Source of the DNA: Yinghuangia seranimata
GTDB taxonomy: Bacteria > Actinomycetota > Actinomycetes > Streptomycetales > Streptomycetaceae
Reading direction: 5' to 3'
Assembly (NCBI RefSeq): GCF_029953285.1
Contig: NZ_JASAOI010000079.1
Location: 1 to 46,975, forward strand
DNA length: 46,975 nucleotides
Below the pieces are notes generated by a model that saw only the letters and a list, made by a program, of their open reading frames with translations, was not told the origin of the DNA and did not search any database. This document shows, piece by piece, positions 32,903-39,821 of the stretch (position 1 is the stretch's first letter; every line of letters starts with the position of its first letter). The position numbers and the translations under genes are program-made.

Positions 32903-33838
32903 ATGTCGCTGCCGCCTATGGACGCCCAGCTCAGCGCGTTCCTCACGCTCGCGCCGCCGATGGCGTACGCCGGCGATCCCGTCGAGTTCCGCGCGGAGAT
33001 GCGGCGCCGGCTCTCGGTGCGCCCGATGACGACGCCGCTGCCGCGCGTCGAGGACCGCACGATCCCCGGCCCCGACGGCGCCCCCGACCTTCCGGCGCGC
33101 GTCTACTGGCCGAGCGACGAGGTCGGCCTGCCCGTGCTCGTCTATTTCCACGGCGGCGGCTTCTGCATCGGCGACATCGAGTCGCACGACGGCGTGACCC
33201 GCAAGCTGGCCGAGCAGGTCGGCTGCGTCGTCGTGTCCGTGGAGTACCGGCTCGCACCCGAGCACCAGTTCCCGGCCGCGTACGAGGACTGCTACGCGGC
33301 CTACCTGTGGGTCCGCGAGAACGCCGCCGAGCTGGGCGGCGACCCTTCCCGTGTCGCGGTGGGCGGCGACAGCGCGGGCGCCTCGCTGTCCGCCGGCCTG
33401 TGCCTGATGGCCCGCGACCGAGGCACGGCGCAGCCGACCTTCCAGCTGCTGTGGTACCCGGCGACCGGCCTGGTCGGCACCGACTCGCAGAAGGCGAACC
33501 AGGCCGACCCGCTGCTGCCGCCGGACGCCATCGCGTGGTTCGAGGACATGTACTTCTCGCGGACGCCGCGGGAGCGGTTCGTCCCGTACGGCGCGGTCGC
33601 GCTGGCCGAAAACCACACCGGCCTCGCGCCCGCGCACGTCGTCGTCGCGGGGCACGACCCGCTGCACGACGAGGGCGTCGCGTACGCCGCGCAGCTGACC
33701 GCGGCCGGCGTGCCGACGACGCTCGACGACGCCCCCACGATGTGCCACGGGTTCGTCAGCTTCGCGGACTTCGTGCCGGGCTGCGCCGAGGCGGTCGAGG
33801 GGTCGTACGCGGCGCTGCGCGCGGCGTTCGCCCGCTGA
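32903..33838 (+). CDS. HSL-family (family IV) alpha/beta-hydrolase esterase
   Basis: This 311-residue cytosolic esterase has the family IV oxyanion motif HGGG at 83-86 (YFHGGGFCIG), nucleophile Ser157 in GGDSAGAS, catalytic Asp in AGHDPLHDEG near 255, and His in MCHGF near 284. The family hydrolyses short-chain carboxylic esters. GGGGAGAG 4 nt before the ATG supports the start. It is divergent from the dehydrogenase subunit; no further pathway is evident. Confidence 0.92.
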   Translation: MSLPPMDAQLSAFLTLAPPMAYAGDPVEFRAEMRRRLSVRPMTTPLPRVEDRTIPGPDGAPDLPARVYWPSDEVGLPVLVYFHGGGFCIGDIESHDGVTRKLAEQVGCVVVSVEYRLAPEHQFPAAYEDCYAAYLWVRENAAELGGDPSRVAVGGDSAGASLSAGLCLMARDRGTAQPTFQLLWYPATGLVGTDSQKANQADPLLPPDAIAWFEDMYFSRTPRERFVPYGAVALAENHTGLAPAHVVVAGHDPLHDEGVAYAAQLTAAGVPTTLDDAPTMCHGFVSFADFVPGCAEAVEGSYAALRAAFAR

Positions 33839-33857
33839 GACCCGCCGGGACGCGGGT

Positions 33858-33886
33858 GGCCCGCGCCGGATCAGTCGGCGCGGGCC
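33858..33886. terminator. Hairpin overlapping the phosphatase stop codon
   Basis: GGCCCGCGCCG and CGGCGCGGGCC form an 11-bp stem with a 7-nt loop between the convergent esterase and SpoIIE-type phosphatase genes. It includes the phosphatase stop codon. Confidence 0.6.
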
Positions 33887-34989
33887 AGCGCGATCACGGC
33901 CACGTCGTCGGGCGTGCCGACGGCGTACTCCGCCAGGTCCTCGCGCACGAAGCCGGCGACGGCGCCGGGGTCGAGCACGTCGCACCCGCCGAAGTGCGCG
34001 GCCAGCCGGTCGGCGAGCGGATAGAACTCGCCGTCGGTGCCGCGCGCCTCGCTGACCCCGTCGGTGTGCGCGACCAGCACCTCGCCGGGCGCGAGCGGGT
34101 GCCGGGTGACCTCCGTCGGGGCGCCGCCCAGCGCGCCGAGTCCGAGCGGCACGCCGGGACGGGTGGGCAGTTTGGCCGCGCCGCCGTAGCGGACCAGGAC
34201 CGGCGAGGGGTGGCCGCGGTCGGCGATCCGGACCTCGGGCGCGTCGGGCGGGAACTCCAGGAAGAGCGCGGTGACGAACAGCTCGGCGTCGCCCGCGTCG
34301 GCCGCCTCGCGCGCGAGGCGGCGCTCCATGCGGTCGGTGAGCTCGGCGAGGTCGGGGATCTCGTGGGCCGCGTCGCGGAAGCTGCCGAGCACGGTGCCGA
34401 CGTGCTGGATGGCCGCCAGGCCCTTGCCGCGCACGTCGCCGACGAGCACGCGGACGCCGTACGGGGTCGCGCACAGGTCGTACAGGTCGCCGCCGACCTG
34501 CGCCCGCGTGTCCGCGGCCTGGTAGTAGCCGGCGGCGCGGACCGGGCCCAGCGCGGCCGGGATCGGGCGCAGCAGCATCAACTGCACGGCCTCGCCGACC
34601 GAGCGGGCCTGGACGAGCTGCCGCGCGTCGCGTTCGCGCTGCACGGACAGCTCGACGCTGATCACGCCGACGATGCCGGTGGCGACGTATATGCCGACGT
34701 GGTGGACCTCGGACAGGTGGTCGAAGCGCCAGGCGAACAGCAGCTGGAGCCCGACGGCGACGAGCGTGAGCGCGGCGACGAGCCGCGCCGGCCGGGTGAT
34801 GGCGGCGAGCACGGGGACGGCGACGAGCACGAAGCCGGAGGCCCAGCTGCGCGGCAGCAGGATCTCGCACACCACGTCCAGCACGATGACGGCGTACGGC
34901 GCCCACCACACCCAGGCGGCGGTGTACGGGGAGTCGGGCCCGCGGCCGAGGCGTCCGGCAAGCGGCGCGGGTCTCGGCTTGGTGCTCAC
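33871..34989 (-). CDS. Membrane SpoIIE/PP2C-family serine phosphatase
   Basis: This 372-residue protein has four hydrophobic segments in the first 115 residues (for example VIVLDVVCEILLP and VGIYVATGIVGVISVEL). A SpoIIE-type PP2C domain follows: QVGGDLYDL (metal-binding Asp pair), LVGDVRGKGLAA, LVAHTDGVSEA and the final DDVAVIAL. It should dephosphorylate anti-sigma-factor antagonists, as do many streptomycete paralogues. I chose the GTG at 34989, 7 nt after the -10 box TATCGT; the GTG at 34998 overlaps that box. No anti-sigma partner is adjacent. Confidence 0.9.
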   Translation of the reverse strand: MSTKPRPAPLAGRLGRGPDSPYTAAWVWWAPYAVIVLDVVCEILLPRSWASGFVLVAVPVLAAITRPARLVAALTLVAVGLQLLFAWRFDHLSEVHHVGIYVATGIVGVISVELSVQRERDARQLVQARSVGEAVQLMLLRPIPAALGPVRAAGYYQAADTRAQVGGDLYDLCATPYGVRVLVGDVRGKGLAAIQHVGTVLGSFRDAAHEIPDLAELTDRMERRLAREAADAGDAELFVTALFLEFPPDAPEVRIADRGHPSPVLVRYGGAAKLPTRPGVPLGLGALGGAPTEVTRHPLAPGEVLVAHTDGVSEARGTDGEFYPLADRLAAHFGGCDVLDPGAVAGFVREDLAEYAVGTPDDVAVIALARAD

Positions 34990-34996
34990 AGGTCCC

Positions 34997-35002
34997 ACGA
35001 TA
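34997..35002 (-). promoter_or_regulatory. -10 box TATCGT of the SpoIIE-type phosphatase gene
   Basis: On the minus strand TATCGT precedes GTG 34989 by 7 nt and no ribosome-binding site exists, indicating leaderless transcription. Confidence 0.45.
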
Positions 35003-35055
35003 TCGGGACATGTCCGCGCCGCCAGCCGGCCTCCGCCGCCGGCCGGACCGCGTCG

Positions 35056-35997
35056 TCAGGCCTTCTCGCCGCGGAACTCCCGGCTGAAGCGCCGCATTTC
35101 GGCGGCCGAGAAGTTCTCGTGGTCCTCGCCGTAGGCGGTCACGCCGTCGAAGGTCCACTCCGCCAGGCAGTTGACGGTGAACAGGTTCGGGTTGAGGAAG
35201 AAGCCGAGCCGGTTCTCCATGCGCCCCTCGGCGTGCAGCTCGCGGCCGAGCTCGTCGACGCCCTCCAGGACGACACGTGTCGCCCAGCCGCTGACGTCGT
35301 CCCGTTCGACGACCTCGCGGCGGCCCTTGGCGAGCTTCGACCACACGCCGTCGCGCAGCACGTACCCGTGGATCGCCACGCATCCGGTGCCGAAGTCCAT
35401 CGTGATGGCGTGGAAGGCGTCGTTCTCGGACGCGGTCGCGTAGCTGTAGCCTCCGCGCTTGGCCGGCGAGGTCATCAGGCCCTGGCCGAACTGCGAGCGC
35501 ACGCCCCACGAGCGGTCGCGGAAGCCGTACGCGTCGACGGGGATCACCTCGCCGCGCAGCACGATCTCGCCGGTGTAGCGGCCGGGCTGGTCAACGTGCT
35601 TGTCGCCGAGGTAGTGGGGCGGCAGCACGCCGGTGAAGGTCAGGTCGACGGAGATCTCGTCGCCGCCGTCCGGGTCGGCGTACTTGACCTCGTACACCTT
35701 CTGCGGCTCCAGGCAGCGGTAGCTGATGCCGTTGGGCAGCTGGATGTCGCTGAGGGGCTGGTCGGGGAGCGGGAGGTGCCAGAAGTTCTTGGCGTACAGG
35801 CAGTCGTGCATGTGGCGGCCCGTGTCGTCCCAGAAGTAGGCCCCGCCGGCGGCGACTTTCTGGTTCGGCCTGAAGAAGGGGTACAGCTGGCCCGACAATT
35901 TGCGCTCGGGAACCGTGAACGTGAACCAGCACGTCTCCGTCCAGTACGGGTCGTCGCTGGTCGGCGGGTGGAACTCGTCGTCGGGGTGCGTCGTCAT
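35056..35997 (-). CDS. CrtC/AttH-like two-domain beta-barrel protein
   Basis: This 313-residue soluble protein has the outline of CrtC/AttH-like lipocalin-pair proteins, annotated in actinomycetes as DUF7064/DUF7065-type. Motifs include WTETCWFTFTVPERKLSGQLYPFF in the first barrel and YGFRDRSWGVRSQF at about 158-171, where CrtC-like hydratases carry a conserved Asp-Arg-Trp-Gly segment. It may hydrate or isomerise a terpenoid or steroid. A promoter-like TTGACC-N17-TACTCA precedes the ATG by 6 nt. No pathway genes for such substrates are adjacent, so the role is uncertain. Confidence 0.8.
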   Translation of the reverse strand: MTTHPDDEFHPPTSDDPYWTETCWFTFTVPERKLSGQLYPFFRPNQKVAAGGAYFWDDTGRHMHDCLYAKNFWHLPLPDQPLSDIQLPNGISYRCLEPQKVYEVKYADPDGGDEISVDLTFTGVLPPHYLGDKHVDQPGRYTGEIVLRGEVIPVDAYGFRDRSWGVRSQFGQGLMTSPAKRGGYSYATASENDAFHAITMDFGTGCVAIHGYVLRDGVWSKLAKGRREVVERDDVSGWATRVVLEGVDELGRELHAEGRMENRLGFFLNPNLFTVNCLAEWTFDGVTAYGEDHENFSAAEMRRFSREFRGEKA

Positions 35998-36087
35998 GAC
36001 GCCTGAGTACTACGAATACTTGGCAAGGTCAATTATCACGGGTGTGCAGGATGCGCCCGGTGCGCGCGGCGGGAGGTCGGAGCGGGC

Positions 36088-36798
36088 GTGGAGACGGTGT
36101 CGCTGCAAGAACTGTGGGACCGGGTGACGGGAACCCAGCCCGATCCGCCGCGCTGGCTGATCCTCGCGACGGGCCTGGCGGCCGTGCTCGCGGTGCTCTA
36201 CCGGCCGGTGTGGCGGCCGCTGCGCACCGTGGTGACGATCGCGCACGAGGGCGGGCACGCGCTTGCCGCGCTCGCGACGGGGCGCCGGCTGACCGGCATA
36301 CGGCTGCACTCGGACACGTCCGGTGTGACCGTCTCGGTCGGCAAGCCGACCGGGCTCGGCATGGTGCTCACGGCGTTCGCGGGGTACGTCACCCCGTCGC
36401 TGCTCGGCGCGGGCGGCGCGGCGCTGCTCGCGAACGGGCACATCACGATGACGCTGTGGATCACGCTGCTGTGGCTCGCGCTGATGCTGACCATGATCCG
36501 CAACCTGTACGGCGCGTTCGCGCTCGTCCTCGTCGGCGGCGTGGTGTTCGCGGTGTCGTGGCTGGCCAAGCCGGACGTGCAGGCCGGATTCGCCTACCTG
36601 CTGGTGTGGTTCCTGCTCGCGGCCGGCATCCGGCCGGTCGTCGAGCTCCAGCAGATGCGCCGCCGGCGCCAGGCGCAGTGGTCGGACGCGGACCAGCTCG
36701 CGACGCTGACGCGCATCCCCGGCGCGGCGTGGGTGGGCCTGTTCGGCATCGTGTCCGCGGTCAGCGCGGGGACGGCGGCGGGGTGGCTCGTGGCGTGA
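36088..36798 (+). CDS. M50-like membrane metalloprotease
   Basis: This 236-residue protein has 5-6 hydrophobic segments with the zinc-protease motif HEGGH (about residue 52) in VVTIAHEGGHALAALATGR. A further segment GMVLTAFAGYVTPSLLGAGG matches the membrane core of M50 (site-2-protease-like) peptidases of the M50B group. It may cleave a membrane-anchored anti-sigma or regulator. No anti-sigma gene is beside it. GTG 36088 is chosen with GGGAGG 13 nt upstream. A bidirectional terminator follows. Confidence 0.85.
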   Translation: METVSLQELWDRVTGTQPDPPRWLILATGLAAVLAVLYRPVWRPLRTVVTIAHEGGHALAALATGRRLTGIRLHSDTSGVTVSVGKPTGLGMVLTAFAGYVTPSLLGAGGAALLANGHITMTLWITLLWLALMLTMIRNLYGAFALVLVGGVVFAVSWLAKPDVQAGFAYLLVWFLLAAGIRPVVELQQMRRRRQAQWSDADQLATLTRIPGAAWVGLFGIVSAVSAGTAAGWLVA

Positions 36799-36846
36799 CG
36801 TCCGGGACGTCCGACGGCTGACGACTCGTAGCCGCCGGAAACGACC

Positions 36847-36872
36847 GAGGCCGGGCCCTGGGGCCCGGCCTC
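36847..36872. terminator. Bidirectional hairpin terminator
   Basis: GAGGCCGGGCCC and GGGCCCGGCCTC form a 12-bp stem, then TTCC, between the convergent protease and SRPBCC genes. Confidence 0.75.
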
Positions 36873-36890
36873 TTCCGTCTCCGGCACCGG

Positions 36891-37328
36891 TCAGGCGGTC
36901 TCGTCGAGCTTCACGAGCACGCCGTCGTAGATCTTCCGCAGCCCGGACGGCGCGAACAGCTTCTCGAAGAAGCCGCCGACGCCGCCCGCGCCCTGCCAGC
37001 GGGTGTTGACGTTGACGCGGCTGCGCCCGGGACCCGACGAGACGACCGTCCACGTGGTGACCATCGTGGAGTTGCGGTCGGTCTCGACGAGCGTGCGGTC
37101 GGCCGGCTGCGTGACGTCGAACAGGCACTCGCGCGAGCGCTTCTCGGTGGCCTGGAGGCGCCAGTAGACGACGGTTCCGGCCCCCTGGCCGCCCTCGCGG
37201 ACCTCGTAGCCGGAGAAGTGCTCGGTCAACAGCTTCGGGCGGGTCGCGACGTAGTCGGACAGCGCCGCGAACACCGCGTCCGGCTCTCCCGCGACATCGC
37301 GCGACGCATCGGCGTTGACCTGCCCCAT
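36891..37328 (-). CDS. SRPBCC (polyketide cyclase/dehydrase-like) protein
   Basis: This 145-residue single-domain START/SRPBCC protein begins with the typical strand and helix VNADASRDVAGEPDAVFAAL. The central strands are GAGTVVYWRLQAT and STMVTTWTVVSSG, and the long C-terminal helix is GFFEKLFAPSGLRKIYDGVL. Such folds bind small hydrophobic ligands; the ligand is unknown. GAGGA 6 nt upstream supports ATG 37328 over the GTG at 37334. Confidence 0.88.
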   Translation of the reverse strand: MGQVNADASRDVAGEPDAVFAALSDYVATRPKLLTEHFSGYEVREGGQGAGTVVYWRLQATEKRSRECLFDVTQPADRTLVETDRNSTMVTTWTVVSSGPGRSRVNVNTRWQGAGGVGGFFEKLFAPSGLRKIYDGVLVKLDETA

Positions 37329-37448
37329 GACCACTCCTCGTACTCGGACAACTGATGGCCACCAAGCAAACCACCTCCGCGCCCGGGGCTCCGAATCCGC
37401 GACGGGTTGACGCGCGTCAGTGTCGGGCAGGTCTCGGCCGGACGCCCC

Positions 37449-38576
37449 TCAGGCCGGTGCGGACTGCGGCTTCGGGGTGTACTTGTCCAGTTCCGGGATG
37501 ACTTCCTTGCCGAGGATCTCGATCGTTTTCAGGATGTCCTGGTGGTCCAGGAAGCCCCACTGGACGTAGCAGATGAGTTCGTCGACGCCGAGGTCCGCGT
37601 AGCGCTTCATCTTCTCTATGCAGGTCTCGACGTCGCCGATGACGATCATGTCGGCGGCGTCGAACGTCTCGACCGGGACCTCGCCCTCGAACAGCGGCTT
37701 GAGGAGCGGGAAGGTCCGGTCCCGCTCCTCGGGCGTCAGGTGCGGCAGCTCCCACTCGAGCGTGAACATCGCGAGGTTCTTGTACCACCAGGCGACCGAG
37801 TCCCAGACCTTCTGCGACACCTTTTTGGAACCGGTGGTGTGCACAAGCGTGTAGGCCGCGACCTTGTCGGTCGTCACGTCGGTCAGCGGCGTCGCGTTCG
37901 CGGCGGCGGCGCGGTACGCCGCGACCTGGGCGGCCATCACCTCGAGCGGCTGCATGATCGAGAACGACAGCATGCCCAGGCCGTTCGACCCGGCGACCTC
38001 GGCGGAGCCCTGCGACGTCGCGGCCATCCACACCGGCGGGTGCGGGTCCTGGAACGGCTTCGGGGTCACCATGCGGCGCGGGAACGTGAAGCGCTCGGAC
38101 TGGTACTCGAAGTGCTCCTCGCGCCACATGCCGCAGACGATCTCAATGGCCTCGCGCCAGTCGTCGCGGGACGTGGCGATGTCGACGCCGAACGCGGTCT
38201 GCTCCATCGGCGTCGAGCGGCCCGTGCCCCACTCGACGCGCCCGTTGGACAGGATGTCGACGGTGGCGACCTTCTCCGCGATGCGCTGCGGGGGCGTGAA
38301 GCCGAACGGCGTCAGCGTGACGCCGAAGCCCATGCGGATCTGCTCGGTGATCCCGGCGAGGTGGCCGAGGAACACCTCGGAGGACGGCATGTGCGAGCGG
38401 CCCTCGCGGAAGTGGTGCTCGACGGCCCAGACGGTGTTGAAGCCCACGCGGTCGGCCAGCCTGATCTGCTCGACCGCCTCGCGGTAGGCGCGCTGCTCCT
38501 CGCGGCGCTGGCCGTACGGGTGTTCGCCGTGCCAGGGGCGCGGGACGTCGACTTCGTAGAGCACGTCCAGTTTCAT
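37449..38576 (-). CDS. LLM-class flavin-dependent oxidoreductase
   Basis: This 375-residue protein is a bacterial luciferase-like monooxygenase. It has the N-terminal DVPRPWHGEHPYGQ segment, WAVEHHFREGRS (conserved His for flavin), GFGVTLTPF, and RVEWGTGRSTPMEQTAFG in the central phosphate-binding loop. It uses FMNH2 or F420H2; the latter is common in actinomycetes. The substrate is unknown. It is divergent from an IclR regulator with 93 bp of AT-rich DNA between, so it is the likely regulated target. GAGGAG 7 nt before ATG 38576 supports the start. Confidence 0.9.
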   Translation of the reverse strand: MKLDVLYEVDVPRPWHGEHPYGQRREEQRAYREAVEQIRLADRVGFNTVWAVEHHFREGRSHMPSSEVFLGHLAGITEQIRMGFGVTLTPFGFTPPQRIAEKVATVDILSNGRVEWGTGRSTPMEQTAFGVDIATSRDDWREAIEIVCGMWREEHFEYQSERFTFPRRMVTPKPFQDPHPPVWMAATSQGSAEVAGSNGLGMLSFSIMQPLEVMAAQVAAYRAAAANATPLTDVTTDKVAAYTLVHTTGSKKVSQKVWDSVAWWYKNLAMFTLEWELPHLTPEERDRTFPLLKPLFEGEVPVETFDAADMIVIGDVETCIEKMKRYADLGVDELICYVQWGFLDHQDILKTIEILGKEVIPELDKYTPKPQSAPA

Positions 38577-38611
38577 CGGCGAACTCCTCGGGTTTTGATA
38601 TTCTGAAAACC

Positions 38612-38622
38612 GATTTGAAATC
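38612..38622. promoter_or_regulatory. AT-rich IclR operator candidate, GATTT-G-AAATC
   Basis: This perfect 5-1-5 palindrome sits mid-way in the unusually AT-rich divergent region 38590-38640. Flanking TCTGA direct repeats occur at about 38602 and 38621. It probably controls both the LLM gene and the IclR gene. Confidence 0.5.
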
Positions 38623-38669
38623 TGATAGAAGTCTGACGAGAGCACCGGCACAGAGCAAGGGAGTCCGCC

Positions 38670-39578
38670 ATGGTCCGCCCCGCACTCGCGGCCGGTCGCG
38701 CGATCGACATCCTCAACTTCTTCGCGGCGCACCCCGGCGGCACGTTCACGCTGTCGGAGCTGTCGGCGTCGCTCGGCATCAACCTCGCCTCGGCGCTCTC
38801 GGTGCTCCAGGCACTGGAGGACGCGGGCTACCTGGTCCGGCATCCGCGCCGCAAGACATACGAACTGGGGCCCGCGCTGGTCGCGTTGGGCGACGCGGCG
38901 CTGCGCAGCAACCGTGCGGTCGACCTGGCGCGCGGCGAAATGCGGCTGCTGGCGGAGGAGTTCAGCACCGAGGCGATCATCAGTGTGTCGGTCGGCGACG
39001 ACCTGGTGATCCTGGCGGTCGAGGGGCGGCCGCAGTTGACGTCGGCGGACATCCGGGTCGGGCAGCGCATGCCGCTGGTCCCGCCGCTCGGGCAGGTCTT
39101 CTTCGCATGGTCGGCGCAGGAGGACGTCGACGCGTGGCTGGGCCGGCTGGACCGCCGCATGCAGGCCACCGCACGCGTCCACCTGCCGGTGACGCTGGCG
39201 GCCGTGCGCGAGCGCGGCTACTCGATCACCGTGGAGAGCCCCACGCGCACCGAGATCGGCGCGACGCTCGAGCGGCTGGCCGACCGGCCGCGCGAGGCGC
39301 CGCGGCTGCGCGAGCGGCTGGCCGAACTGGCGGCGGCGCTCGGCGAGGAGGACTACGAGCTGGTCGGCGTCGAGCCGGACGCGACGTACGACATCACCAC
39401 CATCGTGGCCCCGGTCTTCGACGCCCACGGACAGGTCGCCCTCGCGTTGACGCTGAACGGGCTGCGGCAGGTGACGGGCCGCCAGGTCACCGCGCACGGC
39501 GACCGGTTGGCGGCGACGGCGCGCCTGGTGACGAAGCAGACCGGCGGGCGGACGCCGGATCCGCTGTACGACCTCTAG
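38670..39578 (+). CDS. IclR-family transcriptional regulator
   Basis: The protein has 302 residues. An IclR N-terminal winged helix occupies about 5-68 (LSELSASLGINLASALSVLQALEDAGYLVR) and a C-terminal GAF-like effector domain about 80-295 (for example VGQRMPLVPPLGQVFFAW). IclR regulators commonly control catabolism of small aromatic or organic acids. The ATG has AAGGGAG 8 nt upstream. It is divergent from the LLM oxidoreductase, its probable target. Confidence 0.92.
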   Translation: MVRPALAAGRAIDILNFFAAHPGGTFTLSELSASLGINLASALSVLQALEDAGYLVRHPRRKTYELGPALVALGDAALRSNRAVDLARGEMRLLAEEFSTEAIISVSVGDDLVILAVEGRPQLTSADIRVGQRMPLVPPLGQVFFAWSAQEDVDAWLGRLDRRMQATARVHLPVTLAAVRERGYSITVESPTRTEIGATLERLADRPREAPRLRERLAELAAALGEEDYELVGVEPDATYDITTIVAPVFDAHGQVALALTLNGLRQVTGRQVTAHGDRLAATARLVTKQTGGRTPDPLYDL

Positions 39579-39733
39579 CCGTTCGCAGGCAGCCCTCACA
39601 CACACCACACAGGGCCGATTTCCGGCCACGCGGCACGGCCGAACTCCGCCCCGCGACAACCAACGCGATGGAGGGTTTTCGCCTGCGAACCAACGGGGCG
39701 TTTACCAGAGATTTACGGTGCTGCAGTGTTGTT

Positions 39734-39745
39734 GTCACATGTGAC
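39734..39745. promoter_or_regulatory. Palindrome GTCACATGTGAC upstream of the collagenase gene
   Basis: This perfect 12-bp palindrome lies 77 bp before the ATG at 39822, in a comparatively AT-rich part of the 243-bp intergenic region 39579-39821. It may be an operator; no clear -10 is seen. Confidence 0.4.
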
Positions 39746-39821
39746 ATGTGCAATTGTTCTGCGCGTCCTGCTCCATCACCCGTGGGCCGCCGACCGCGGC
39801 CCCGCCCCTGGAAGGGCACGA

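Noticed and set aside
37449-39659. LLM oxidoreductase extended through the IclR gene on the opposite strand
   Set aside because: The family N-terminus MKLDVLYEVDVPRP begins at 38576 with a ribosome-binding site. The rest is antisense to iclR.
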